Source of the DNA: UBA3305 sp002373555
GTDB lineage: Bacteria > Bacillota > Clostridia > Lachnospirales > Lachnospiraceae
Direction: 5' to 3'
Assembly (NCBI GenBank): GCA_946612455.1
Contig: CAMOER010000002.1
Location: forward strand, 78,781-142,780
DNA: 64,000 nucleotides
The stretch's first letter is position 1, and every line of letters starts with the position of its first letter. This document shows, one piece after another, positions 31,178 through 40,217 of this stretch. The notes under the pieces were generated by a model. That model saw only the letters and a program-made list of their open reading frames with translations, was not told where the DNA came from and searched no databases. The translations under genes and the position numbers were made by a program.

Positions 31178-33805
31178 TCAGGCCTTGTCCTTGATCGCAG
31201 CCTGTGCAGCAGCAAGGCGGGCGATCGGTACGCGGAACGGTGAGCAGGACACATAGTTCAGTCCGATCTCATGGCAGAACTCGACAGACGTCGGATCTCC
31301 GCCGTGCTCTCCGCAGATACCCAGATGCATGTTGGGGTTGGCAGCCATGCCGTCGGCGATCGCCATCTTCATGAGCTTGCCTACGCCGACCTGATCCAGC
31401 TTCGCGAAAGGATCGTTCTCCAGGATCTTGGCATCATAGTATGCGTTCAGGAACTTGCCGGCATCATCACGGGAATATCCGTAAGTCATCTGTGTCAGAT
31501 CGTTGGTGCCGAAGCAGAAGAAATCAGCTTCCTTGGCGATCTCGGCAGCGGTCAGGCAGGCTCTCGGGATCTCGATCATCGTACCGACTTCATACTCAAG
31601 ATCTACGCCTGCGGCAGCGATCTCGGCATCAGCGGTCTCTACGACGAACTTCTTGACATATTTCAGCTCCTTGACTTCGCCTACCAGCGGGATCATGATC
31701 TCGGGCTTGACGTTCCAGTCAGGATGCTTTTTCTGCACGTTGATGGCAGCGCGGATAACAGCGGCGGTCTGCATCTTCGCGATTTCGGGATAGGTGACGG
31801 CCAGACGGCAGCCTCTGTGTCCCATCATCGGGTTGAACTCATGCAGCGCAGCGATCAGAGACTTGATGTACTCAACGCTCTTGCCCTGTGCGTCCGCAAG
31901 CTTCTGGATATCGGCTTCCTCAGTGGGTACGAACTCATGAAGAGGCGGATCCAGGAAACGGATGGTAACCGGAGTTCCCTCCAGAGCCTCATACAGAGCC
32001 TCGAAGTCGCCCTGCTGATAAGGCAGGATCTTCTCCAGCGCTTTTTCTCTTTCCTCAACAGTCTCCGCGCAGATCATCTCACGGAATGCATCGATACGTC
32101 CCTCGCCGAAGAACATATGCTCTGTACGGCAAAGTCCGATACCCTCGGCACCGAGCTCACGGGCTTTCTTCGCATCCGCGGGTGTATCGGCGTTCGTACG
32201 TACCTTCAGTGTACGATACTCATCTGCCCATGCCATAATGCGGCCGAACTCGCCGGCGATCGAAGCGGGAACAGTGGGGATCACGCCGTCATAGATATTT
32301 CCTGTCGTTCCGTCAAGAGAGATGAAGTCGCCTTCATGATACTCTTTGCCGGCCAGGGTGAACTTCTTGTTCTCTTCGTCCATCGCGATGTCGCCGCATC
32401 CGGATACGCAGCACTCGCCCATGCCTCTCGCAACAACCGCTGCGTGAGAGGTCATTCCGCCGCGGACCGTCAGGATACCCTGTGCGCTCTTCATACCGGT
32501 GATATCCTCAGGGGAGGTCTCCAGACGTACAAGAACGACCTTCTCGCCGCGCTCTGCCCATTCTACGGCATCGTCAGCAGTGAAGACGATCTTACCGCAG
32601 GCAGCGCCGGGGGATGCGCCAAGGCCCTTGCCGACGGGTGTGGCAGCCTTCAGTGCCTTCGGATCGAACTGCGGATGAAGCAGTGTATCCAGGTTTCTGG
32701 GATCGATCATGGCAACCGCTTCTTCGGGTGTGCGCATGCCTTCGTCAACCAGATCACAGGCGATCTTCAGAGCAGCCTGTGCGGTTCTCTTACCGTTACG
32801 GGTCTGCAGCATGAAGAGCTTTCCGTGCTCAACGGTGAACTCCATATCCTGCATATCGCGGTAATGGTTCTCCAGGATCTTGCAGACTTCCGTGAACTGC
32901 TTGAAAGCTTCGGGGAATTTCTGCTCCATCTCGGTGATGTGCATAGGTGTACGTACGCCGGCAACAACGTCTTCGCCCTGTGCGTTGGTAAGGAATTCGC
33001 CGAAGAGGCCCTTCTCACCGGTCGCGGGGTCACGTGTGAAGGCAACGCCTGTACCGCAGTCATCGCCCATGTTGCCGAATGCCATCGCCTGTACGTTTAC
33101 AGCGGTACCCCAGGAATAAGGGATATCGTTGTCACGACGGTAAACATTTGCACGGGGGTTGTCCCAGCTGCGGAAAACAGCCTTGACAGCGCCCATCAGC
33201 TGCTCTTTTGCATCGGTCGGGAAATCAGCACCGATCTTGGCCTTGTACTCAGCCTTGAACTGTCCTGCAAGTTCCTTCAGATCATCAGCGGTCAGCTCGA
33301 CATCCTGCTTTACGCCGCGGGCTTCCTTCATCTGATCGATCAGCTGCTCGAAATATTTCTTTCCGACTTCCATAACAACGTCGGAATACATCTGGATGAA
33401 TCTTCTGTAGCAGTCCCATGCCCAGCGGGGATTTCCGGACTGCTCCGCGATCGCTTCGACAACATCCTCATTCAGACCCAGATTCAGGATGGTATCCATC
33501 ATACCGGGCATGGAAGCACGTGCTCCCGAACGAACGGAAACGAGCAGGGGATTGGTCCTGTCGCCGAACTTCTTTCCGGTGATCTCTTCCATCTTGCCGA
33601 TGTATTCGTTGATCTGTGCCTGGATCTCATCATTGATCTGGCGTCCGTCCTCATAGTACTGTGTGCAGGCTTCCGTCGTGATCGTGAAGCCCTGCGGTAC
33701 AGGCAGACCGATGTTGGTCATCTCAGCAAGGTTCGCTCCTTTTCCGCCCAGAAGCTCACGCATGTTGGCGTTGCCTTCTGTAAACAGATACACCCATTTT
33801 GCCAT
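31178..33805 (-). CDS. ppdK: Pyruvate, phosphate dikinase
   Basis: Interconverts pyruvate + ATP + Pi with phosphoenolpyruvate + AMP + PPi. The 875-aa protein shows the N-terminal nucleotide-grasp domain (LLGGKGANLAEMTNIGLPVPQG), the phosphohistidine domain with GGMTSHAAVVARGMGECCVSG (catalytic His in SHAA), and the C-terminal PEP/pyruvate TIM barrel ending FGTNDLTQMTYG with the catalytic Cys in LGICGEHGG. In many Clostridia it replaces or supplements pyruvate kinase in glycolysis. The start follows TAGGAGGG. It pairs metabolically with the PPi-dependent phosphofructokinase at 58.4-59.7 kb. Confidence 0.97.
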   Translation of the reverse strand: MAKWVYLFTEGNANMRELLGGKGANLAEMTNIGLPVPQGFTITTEACTQYYEDGRQINDEIQAQINEYIGKMEEITGKKFGDRTNPLLVSVRSGARASMPGMMDTILNLGLNEDVVEAIAEQSGNPRWAWDCYRRFIQMYSDVVMEVGKKYFEQLIDQMKEARGVKQDVELTADDLKELAGQFKAEYKAKIGADFPTDAKEQLMGAVKAVFRSWDNPRANVYRRDNDIPYSWGTAVNVQAMAFGNMGDDCGTGVAFTRDPATGEKGLFGEFLTNAQGEDVVAGVRTPMHITEMEQKFPEAFKQFTEVCKILENHYRDMQDMEFTVEHGKLFMLQTRNGKRTAQAALKIACDLVDEGMRTPEEAVAMIDPRNLDTLLHPQFDPKALKAATPVGKGLGASPGAACGKIVFTADDAVEWAERGEKVVLVRLETSPEDITGMKSAQGILTVRGGMTSHAAVVARGMGECCVSGCGDIAMDEENKKFTLAGKEYHEGDFISLDGTTGNIYDGVIPTVPASIAGEFGRIMAWADEYRTLKVRTNADTPADAKKARELGAEGIGLCRTEHMFFGEGRIDAFREMICAETVEEREKALEKILPYQQGDFEALYEALEGTPVTIRFLDPPLHEFVPTEEADIQKLADAQGKSVEYIKSLIAALHEFNPMMGHRGCRLAVTYPEIAKMQTAAVIRAAINVQKKHPDWNVKPEIMIPLVGEVKELKYVKKFVVETADAEIAAAGVDLEYEVGTMIEIPRACLTAAEIAKEADFFCFGTNDLTQMTYGYSRDDAGKFLNAYYDAKILENDPFAKLDQVGVGKLMKMAIADGMAANPNMHLGICGEHGGDPTSVEFCHEIGLNYVSCSPFRVPIARLAAAQAAIKDKA

Positions 33806-33926
33806 ATATAGGCCCTCCTAAAAAAATATTCGATCCGGATACAACGTATTGTGTCAGCAGATCCGGATGTCAACGATATTGTGGTCTTCGTTTCTTTTAG
33901 AAAACCTGTAAAATTATATCATAAAT

Positions 33927-33965
33927 AAAAAAGCAAGAAAAGCATTTTTGTTACGTTTTTCTTGC
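33927..33965 (-). terminator. Terminator after the DUF4125 gene
   Basis: GCAAGAAAA and TTTTCTTGC around a 15-nt loop, followed by six T on the minus strand. A TATAAT element (about 33914-33919) immediately beyond it is a likely -10 for ppdK. Confidence 0.8.
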
Positions 33966-34037
33966 CAGATTTTATGATGTTTGTGATGATTCAAGGACTG
34001 CAGCTCTGCTGATCCGGTCTGCATTCTCTCTGCCGCA

Positions 34038-34652
34038 TCAGCATTTTTCCTCCGCTTCCTCGAGCGTCTCGTAGCCGTATTCCCTGACCGTATACTTGTC
34101 CTGCTCGATCACGAGATTGACACCGTCCTTCTCGCATTCGCGCACGAACTCAAAATAGCTCTTCAGCATGGGCTTGCTCCAGGTCAGGAGTTCGCCGCGC
34201 AGGTACGTCTCCGAAGAAGTCTCCCATTCGGTATCCTCCTCCGTGAAAAGATATCTGCCTCTTGCCGAGAGACGCGGATATCTGTCCCGGTGCTCGATCA
34301 TCCATTTCTTATGAACGGAAACGATCTGTTCGACAAGATTCTCTACGTCCGGCGAAATGAACGGCAGATACTGCTCGATCTCCCGGTAGCGGGCCGGCGC
34401 GGTGCTCTTCATCATCCGCGCATACTTTTCCATGACCAGATTGCGGCCGGCGTTCTCCGCCATCATGAGCTCGATGTTGAACATGGCAATGAGTTCGGTC
34501 GGCCAGGGTTTGTACTGGCAGGTCCGCATGATGTGGAAAGTAGGCCAGTCATCCTGACAGGAGGCGCGGCCGCCCTCGTTGTGGACGAGCTGGAACATGT
34601 CCCACTCGCGCTTTGCCACTTCTTCGATGAGTGCAAGTTTTTCGTTGTCCAT
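34038..34652 (-). CDS. DUF4125-family protein
   Basis: A 204-aa soluble protein of unknown function. The N-terminal part (MFQLVHNEGGRASCQDDWPT, FHIMRTCQYKPW) and the acidic helical middle match what I recall of DUF4125. No catalytic motif is obvious; conserved Cys, Trp and His residues suggest a ligand or metal site. It lies 8 nt after the DUF4037 gene and ends the FprA-TPR-DUF4037-DUF4125 run. The family name is from memory and should be treated as probable. Confidence 0.65.
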   Translation of the reverse strand: MDNEKLALIEEVAKREWDMFQLVHNEGGRASCQDDWPTFHIMRTCQYKPWPTELIAMFNIELMMAENAGRNLVMEKYARMMKSTAPARYREIEQYLPFISPDVENLVEQIVSVHKKWMIEHRDRYPRLSARGRYLFTEEDTEWETSSETYLRGELLTWSKPMLKSYFEFVRECEKDGVNLVIEQDKYTVREYGYETLEEAEEKC

Positions 34653-34660
34653 AACCTCTC

Positions 34661-35587
34661 CTAATCCGCGTCAAAAATGCTCATGCGGCGCAGCTCATTG
34701 TCTCTGATATTCTCCAGAAGCGCCCAGGCGTGCGGCTCCAGAAAGCTGTTCCGGTCTTCCGACAGCCCGGTCATCGTCAGGTACCGGATCACATACGCGC
34801 AGAAATCTTCGATCCGCTGTACGTTTTCCGGATCCGTCGGTGCCTTGACCATCTCCGCCATGGCAGCTTTATGTTCATCCATGCCCGGAATGTCCTGAAA
34901 GCTCCGGTACATCCACTTATAATAAGGTGTATATTTTTTCGCGATCAGGTGTGCCATGGAGATGGCTGCCTTCACATACTCCGACAGCGCCAGAAATGCG
35001 GCTGCCTGGTCTCCCCGCTTCAATGCCCGGGGATAATTATACTGTCCGGCCTGCGCCATCACGAGCGCACGGTTCGCCATCTTCTTGATCCGGACATCTG
35101 CCGGATAATGATTCCGAAATCCGTTCCGGATCCGCGTAAAATCACCTGCATTGTCCTCGAACACCCTGCCGTTCACGGCATTCGCCAGCAGATGCTCCGG
35201 GATCCGCAGCCAGTGACGGAGGCTCTCCGGCGGCGCTGCGGCACCGGTGAATTTGCGGTAAAAGTCCGAAGTCCGCATCACGCCGACACGGCCACCGCCA
35301 TGCTTTTCTGCGCGCCGCGCGGGGAAGCCCAGGAACTCACCGGGAAGCGAAGCATACCAGGCAGCAAGCGCCCGGCCATACTTTTCATAATCTTCGTCCG
35401 ACAGCCACAGGCAGAATGAAGGGCCGAAATCATGATCCCGTGAAATCTCATCGTCATAGCCGAAGCACTCTGAGCCTTCGCCGGCAAGGCCCGCGGCGAT
35501 GCGCGGAAAGACTTCCGGGAACTTCTCAACAAGCTCCGGCCTTACTGCTTCGTAATATTTTTCCGATAATTCAAGGCCTTTCATCAT
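34661..35587 (-). CDS. DUF4037-family nucleotidyltransferase-like protein
   Basis: A 308-aa protein with an N-terminal nucleotidyltransferase-like motif: GEGSECFGYDDEISRDHDFG contains GS...D-x-D, the pattern used by Pol-beta-type transferases to bind metal and NTP. The rest is helical (RKFTGAAAPPESLRHWLRIPE, NHYPADVRIKKMANRALVMAQAGQYN), as in DUF4037. The substrate is unknown; antibiotic adenylyltransferases and minimal antitoxin transferases share the fold. It is followed by DUF4125 after 8 nt and preceded by a TPR gene 55 nt upstream. The start may be the first or second Met. Confidence 0.7.
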   Translation of the reverse strand: MMKGLELSEKYYEAVRPELVEKFPEVFPRIAAGLAGEGSECFGYDDEISRDHDFGPSFCLWLSDEDYEKYGRALAAWYASLPGEFLGFPARRAEKHGGGRVGVMRTSDFYRKFTGAAAPPESLRHWLRIPEHLLANAVNGRVFEDNAGDFTRIRNGFRNHYPADVRIKKMANRALVMAQAGQYNYPRALKRGDQAAAFLALSEYVKAAISMAHLIAKKYTPYYKWMYRSFQDIPGMDEHKAAMAEMVKAPTDPENVQRIEDFCAYVIRYLTMTGLSEDRNSFLEPHAWALLENIRDNELRRMSIFDAD

Positions 35588-35642
35588 TTCACCTCCGGAT
35601 CACCAGACACGGCACAGCAGGCTCCCTCAGGATGACATGTTA

Positions 35643-36500
35643 TTACGCATTCAGCTCCTTCAGCACCGTCTCCGCCAGCTCCATCTGCTCCTTCGCTTCG
35701 GCAAGCTTCCCCTGCCGCTCCAGCGCCAGCGCCAGATTCTTCGTGATCGAAGCATACGCCCGGTTCCTGCCAAAGTATCTGCTGACCTCCGCTCTCGCAT
35801 CCCGGAACGACTGCTCCGCCTCCGCATACTTCTCTTCCGCAATATACACCTGTCCCCAGGCAGAAAGCAGTGAAGAATAATGCGGATCCTCATTGTCCTC
35901 TGTCGCGAACAGCGCAGCCGCATCCTCCAGATGCTTCTTCGCCTGGTCCAGATCTCCTGTCTGGCAGTACAGATTCGCCAGGTTCACGTGATTGGTCGCC
36001 TGCTCGATCTCCGTGCCCGCCAGCTTCTCGATGATCTTCAGCGCCTCTTCCGAATACTCCTTCGCTTTCCACGACGCGCCTTTCTCCAGATACAGCAGGG
36101 ACAAATTATTGTACAGACCGGCGATCCGGAAATCGCCGTCATCCAGGTAGGCCTTGTAGATCTCCAGGGCCTCCTCAAAAAGTTTGATCGCCTCTTCCGG
36201 GAATCCGCCCACTCTGTATGCATTCGCCGCATTCTGCAGCGTGCTGGCATACGGCACCGTGCCGATCATATTCTTCTCATCGAAGATTGCCTTCGTCCTG
36301 CCGAAGATGCGGACGGCATCCCGGATCTGCCCGAGCTCCCGGTAGAGGCCCATCATCTCGTTGTTCAGAACGATCTGGGTCTGCCAGTCATCTTCTTCCT
36401 CGGCTTTTCTTACCGTTTCCGTCAGGAACTCTTCCGTTTTCACACGGTCTCCCGCAGCATAGAGCGCATCCAGCTCCGTTAAGATCTTCTGAACATCCAT
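35643..36500 (-). CDS. Tetratricopeptide-repeat protein
   Basis: A 285-aa all-helical protein built of about six TPR units; examples start at GLYRELGQIRDAVRIFGR, NAYRVGGFPEEAIKLFEEAL, NLYCQTGDLDQAKKHLEDA and QVYIAEEKYAEAEQSFRDA. There is no signal peptide or catalytic domain, so a scaffold or partner-binding role is likely. It is 12 nt after the flavodiiron gene and precedes DUF4037, which suggests that it binds one of these operon products. Confidence 0.85.
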   Translation of the reverse strand: MDVQKILTELDALYAAGDRVKTEEFLTETVRKAEEEDDWQTQIVLNNEMMGLYRELGQIRDAVRIFGRTKAIFDEKNMIGTVPYASTLQNAANAYRVGGFPEEAIKLFEEALEIYKAYLDDGDFRIAGLYNNLSLLYLEKGASWKAKEYSEEALKIIEKLAGTEIEQATNHVNLANLYCQTGDLDQAKKHLEDAAALFATEDNEDPHYSSLLSAWGQVYIAEEKYAEAEQSFRDARAEVSRYFGRNRAYASITKNLALALERQGKLAEAKEQMELAETVLKELNA

Positions 36501-36512
36501 GGTCTTCCTCCG

Positions 36513-37679
36513 TTATGCGTCTTTGACGACCTTTGCAAGCGCAGCAAGCGCTTCCTTATCTGCTTCCTTGACGGCTGACTTAATGGTCACGACCGGATCA
36601 AGGATGGTGATATTCTTCATGCCTTCCAGATAGCCCCGCATGGTCTTCGCTGCCGTGGGACCCCAGGAACCGTTCTCCACAAGCGCGACCTTGCGGTTCT
36701 GATAGCCCTTCGCACGCAGATGCACGAGCAGATCCTCCATGGGAAGGAACACGCCGGCATCATAGCTGGACGCCATCAGGATCATCCTGTCATAGCGGAA
36801 CGCATCCTCGATGATCTCCGCGACATCACTTCTCGGCACCTCCATCAGAGAGACCTTCTCCTCGCCGAGCGCCTCAAGCTGTTCCTTCATATATTCAGCC
36901 GCCTGCAGCGTGTTTCCGTGAATGGAAGCCACGGCAATGAGCACGCCCCTGTTCTCGGGCTCATATTTGCTCCAGGTATCATACAGGCCGATATAGTAGC
37001 CGAGATTCTCCTTCAGCACCGGGCCGTGCAGCGGGCAGATCACCTTGATATCCAGCTTTGCAGCCTTCTTCAGAAGTGCCTGTACCTGCATTCCGTATTT
37101 GCCGCAGATATTGAAATAATATCTTCTGGCTTCGCAGGCCCAGTCATCGGTCTCATTCTTGATCGCGCCGAATTTGCCGAAGCCGTCCGCTGCGAAAAGC
37201 ACGCCTTCCGTCTTCTCGAAGCTCACCATGACCTCCGGCCAGTGCACCATGGGCGCCATAAAGAACTGCAGCGTATGCGCGCCGAGCGAAAGCTCCTCGC
37301 CTTCCTTGACCGTGATTTTCTGCATGGCAGAGGCATCATAATAATTCGGGAGCATGTTGAAGGTCTTCGCATTGCCGACCAGCGTTGTCTCCGGATACTT
37401 CGCCATGAACTGCGCAAGCGTACCCGCATGGTCGGGCTCCAGATGATGGATCACCAGATAATCCGGTTTCCTGTCACCGAGGGCAGCCGCCAGGTTCGCA
37501 AGCCATTCGTCCGAACCGCGCTTATCGCAGGTATCCATCACGGCGATCTTCTCATCAAGAATGATATAGGAATTGTAAGCCATTCCTTCGGGAACGACAT
37601 ACTGGCTTTCAAAAAGATCAATAGTGTCATCATCTACGCCGATGTAACGGATCGCATCGGAGATTTCTGTATAGTTCAT
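36513..37679 (-). CDS. Flavodiiron protein (FprA-type A flavoprotein)
   Basis: A 388-aa enzyme that reduces O2 to water or NO to N2O at a diiron site, protecting anaerobes. The N-terminal metallo-beta-lactamase-like domain (1-245) carries the iron ligands in VIHHLEPDHAG, MVHWPEVM and AADGFG. The C-terminal flavodoxin domain (about 250-388) binds FMN via ASIHGNTLQAAEYM and has SSYDAGVFLPMEDLL and ENGSWGPTAAKTM. It is the first gene of a run with TPR, DUF4037 and DUF4125 and has a clear promoter. Electron donors such as rubredoxin are present in the window but not adjacent. Confidence 0.94.
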   Translation of the reverse strand: MNYTEISDAIRYIGVDDDTIDLFESQYVVPEGMAYNSYIILDEKIAVMDTCDKRGSDEWLANLAAALGDRKPDYLVIHHLEPDHAGTLAQFMAKYPETTLVGNAKTFNMLPNYYDASAMQKITVKEGEELSLGAHTLQFFMAPMVHWPEVMVSFEKTEGVLFAADGFGKFGAIKNETDDWACEARRYYFNICGKYGMQVQALLKKAAKLDIKVICPLHGPVLKENLGYYIGLYDTWSKYEPENRGVLIAVASIHGNTLQAAEYMKEQLEALGEEKVSLMEVPRSDVAEIIEDAFRYDRMILMASSYDAGVFLPMEDLLVHLRAKGYQNRKVALVENGSWGPTAAKTMRGYLEGMKNITILDPVVTIKSAVKEADKEALAALAKVVKDA

Positions 37680-37726
37680 ATCGGTATTCCGCCTTTCCGC
37701 TGTCTCTTCTTAAAAACAGCCCATAT

Positions 37727-37754
37727 AGTATATCATAATTCCGATCGGTGTAAA
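37727..37754 (-). promoter_or_regulatory. Promoter of the flavodiiron operon
   Basis: TTTACA (37749-37754), 16-bp spacer, TATACT (37727-37732) on the minus strand. Confidence 0.55.
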
Positions 37755-37806
37755 AGAGATTTACGCTCTTCTGTGCTTCTTTTGCATTTTTTGCAGAAAG
37801 AACTCC

Positions 37807-37834
37807 TTGTGCAATCCCGAAAATGCGTTATAAT
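37807..37834 (+). promoter_or_regulatory. Promoter of the VWA/BIG2 gene
   Basis: TTGTGC (37807-37812), 16-bp spacer, consensus TATAAT (37829-37834). Confidence 0.55.
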
Positions 37835-37880
37835 AATAAATTAACTATCGAAGTATTCTATCAAAAGAGAGGCGATCATA

Positions 37881-39752
37881 ATGAAGAGGATCTTATCCCT
37901 GATCCTGGCAGCAGTGCTCCTTCTGGGCCCCGCCCTTCCGGCATCTGCCGCCGCAAAATACAAATTGAACAAGACCAAGGCAGCCGTTGAGATCGGTGAG
38001 ACCGTAGCGCTCTCGATCACCGAGAACGGCAAAGCCGTATCCGACGTAAAATGGAAAAGTTCCAAAACATCGGTTGCGGAAGTGACGGCGGACGGTCTGG
38101 TGACCGGCATTTCCGCCGGCAAGGCAACTGTCACCGGTACTGTGGGCGGCAGCAGTTATAAATGCACCGTCACAGTCACAGAGCATACGAACGAGGCCAT
38201 GAAGCGCTACACCGTCCTTGTCCTGGACAACAGCGCCAGAATGAAGGGAACAGCGTTTGAAGAAGAAAAGGCAGCCGTCAGATCCTTCTGCAATACGCTG
38301 CTTGCCGCGGACGGAAAGAACTATGCAGCAATCGTTGTCTACAATAACAGAGGCACCGCTGCCTATGCCTGCAAATTCACCTCCAGCAAGAAGAAAATCT
38401 CGAAAGCACTTGCGTCCCTGAAGAAATGCAGCGGAAAGCAAAACATCAATTCCGGCATTGCCAAAGCCTGGCAGCTTCTGAAAAAAGGCAATGACGGCAG
38501 CAATGTAATCAAGAACGTGATCATCGTTTCCAACGGAATCAGTGAAAAAGGCAAAGATCTTTCGAGCGGCAGATACACTGCGAAGGACAGCAAAAAATAC
38601 TATACGCTTGCAAACCGGATCTACCGGAGCGCAGGCGTTCTCAAGGATCTCAATTACTCCGTCTACACCCTCGGTTTTTATCAGAAGACATCGAAAAAGG
38701 ATGCGGCCTTCGGCAAAAGGGTGCTGAAGGATGCCGCTTCTTCGGGAAAATACTATACCGTCAGGAAGTCGTCCTCTTTCGACAGTGTCTTTTCGAAAAT
38801 CGCAGACAGTATGACATCCGCTTCCATCAGCAAACAGAAACTCACCCTCACGGCAGGCAACACGGGAAACCTTACCGTACGGCAGAACGGAAAGAAAGCG
38901 AAGGCAGTCTGGAAAAGCAGCAATAAAAAAGTCGCCAGAGTCAGCCAGACCGGCGAGGTGACCGCAGTTGCAGAAGGCACCTGCACGATCTCGGCGGTAC
39001 TCGGCAGCGAGAAGCTCAAATGCAAGGTAACGGTCAATCCCGCTTCCAAAATAGCAGGCAAAACACTCACAGTTTCCGCGGATACACTGAGCGTCTATGT
39101 CGGAAAGAGCAAAACGCTGACTGCGAAAGTCGGCAGCAAAAAGAAGACCGTCAAATGGTCCAGCAAGGACAGCTCGATTGCCAGAGTCGACAGGAACGGC
39201 AAGGTAACCGGTGTCAAGCAGGGAACGACAACCGTCTATGCGAAGTACGGCAAGCAGACCGTCAAAGTGACCGTCAAGGTCTCGGTCAAACATCCGAACC
39301 TCTCCTTCTATATCCTGCATGATCCGGTCGTTTCCAGGATGGGCTACAAGAAAGTCAACGAATCCGGTGCGCAGCTGAAGGTCAATACCGGCGGCAAGGT
39401 GACGAAATGCGGTGTGTATCTCTACACCGCGGGCGGCAAGGACAACTTCATCATTGCCTGCAAGGGAACGAAGCTCAAGTCGATCGATATCAACTGCTAT
39501 CTCGGATACAACGGCAGCATCCTGTACGACTCCTACAACACCTCCGGCCACAGCTGGTATATGTCCCGCTATGCGATGAAGAAAGACAAGAACGGGATCT
39601 GGAGCAAGGGCGGCAAATTTGAAGCGATCAGCTTCAGCGTGGAAGACAAGAACGGGAACAACCTGACGGCTTCCGGTGCCGGCGTCGACAGCAAGCACAT
39701 CAAGGTCTTCAAAGATCTGACAAAGATGAAGAAGTGGCTGAAACAGAATTAA
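37881..39752 (+). CDS. Secreted protein with VWA and bacterial Ig-like (BIG2) domains
   Basis: A 623-aa exported protein. The signal peptide MKRILSLILAAVLLLGPALP ends near Ala-Ser-Ala (about 25). A BIG2 domain (26-105: VKWKSSKTSVAEVTADGLVT) is followed by a von Willebrand factor A domain (110-310: RYTVLVLDNSARMKG). Two more BIG2 domains follow (about 318-395 and 397-475), then a C-terminal beta-rich region of about 145 aa that I do not recognise. The metal-ion motif DxSxS is degenerate (D-N-S-A-R). There is no LPXTG or anchor, so release or loose wall association is likely. Lys-rich composition (about one residue in seven in the BIG2 parts) suggests binding to an acidic surface polymer (inference). 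Confidence 0.85.
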   Translation: MKRILSLILAAVLLLGPALPASAAAKYKLNKTKAAVEIGETVALSITENGKAVSDVKWKSSKTSVAEVTADGLVTGISAGKATVTGTVGGSSYKCTVTVTEHTNEAMKRYTVLVLDNSARMKGTAFEEEKAAVRSFCNTLLAADGKNYAAIVVYNNRGTAAYACKFTSSKKKISKALASLKKCSGKQNINSGIAKAWQLLKKGNDGSNVIKNVIIVSNGISEKGKDLSSGRYTAKDSKKYYTLANRIYRSAGVLKDLNYSVYTLGFYQKTSKKDAAFGKRVLKDAASSGKYYTVRKSSSFDSVFSKIADSMTSASISKQKLTLTAGNTGNLTVRQNGKKAKAVWKSSNKKVARVSQTGEVTAVAEGTCTISAVLGSEKLKCKVTVNPASKIAGKTLTVSADTLSVYVGKSKTLTAKVGSKKKTVKWSSKDSSIARVDRNGKVTGVKQGTTTVYAKYGKQTVKVTVKVSVKHPNLSFYILHDPVVSRMGYKKVNESGAQLKVNTGGKVTKCGVYLYTAGGKDNFIIACKGTKLKSIDINCYLGYNGSILYDSYNTSGHSWYMSRYAMKKDKNGIWSKGGKFEAISFSVEDKNGNNLTASGAGVDSKHIKVFKDLTKMKKWLKQN

Positions 39753-39759
39753 AACAGTA

Positions 39760-39806
39760 CGTCCCCGGGCGGGGACAGGGCCGGTTCCCTGTCCCACCCG
39801 GGGACG
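39760..39806. terminator. Strong bidirectional hairpin between the VWA gene and acpS
   Basis: CGTCCCCGGG with CGGGGACAGGG pairs with CCCTGTCCC-A-CCCGGGGACG around a short loop, about 20 bp of stem. It lies between convergent genes; the U-tract (CTTCTT) is weak. Confidence 0.7.
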
Positions 39807-39810
39807 CTTC

Positions 39811-40200
39811 TTACTCCTCCGCGACAGCGAATGCTGTCGCGTATTCTTTTTCATGGGTGATGGAGATATGGATCCTGCGGATCCCTGCAGAGGCCAGGAC
39901 CGGCGCCAGGTCCTCCGTGATATGCACATACGGATGTCCGTCCTCCGCCCGTAAAGTCTCGATCTTCCGCAGATCGAGCGGCATTTCCGCATACGGAGCC
40001 ACCGCCTTGAAGACAGCTTCCTTAACAGCGAACCGGCCCGCGTAATACTCCGAAAGCGGCTTCACGCGGTCCGTCTCCGGCGCCATGTCTCTCTCCGCCT
40101 GCGTATAAGTCTTCCGGAAAAAGGCGGACGAAGCATCCTTCTCCAGCATCTTTCTGATCCGTTCAATTTCCACGGTATCCACACCGATCCCGATGATCAT
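39811..40200 (-). CDS. acpS: Holo-[acyl-carrier-protein] synthase
   Basis: Transfers 4'-phosphopantetheine from CoA to the serine of apo-ACP. The 129-aa protein has the two family motifs GIGVDTVEIERI (Mg-binding Asp) and GRFAVKEAVFKA. The length is typical. It lies 17 nt after rlmH on the same strand. Confidence 0.95.
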   Translation of the reverse strand: MIIGIGVDTVEIERIRKMLEKDASSAFFRKTYTQAERDMAPETDRVKPLSEYYAGRFAVKEAVFKAVAPYAEMPLDLRKIETLRAEDGHPYVHITEDLAPVLASAGIRRIHISITHEKEYATAFAVAEE

Positions 40201-40217
40201 GGCCGTACCTCCGCTTC

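Noticed and set aside
31271..33811. Large open frame on the strand opposite ppdK (846 codons)
   Set aside because: A shadow of ppdK codon bias with no recognisable domains; ppdK is unambiguous.
37893..39992. Large open frame opposite the VWA/BIG2 gene (699 codons)
   Set aside because: It overlaps both the signal-peptide gene and acpS, and shows no domain or ribosome site.
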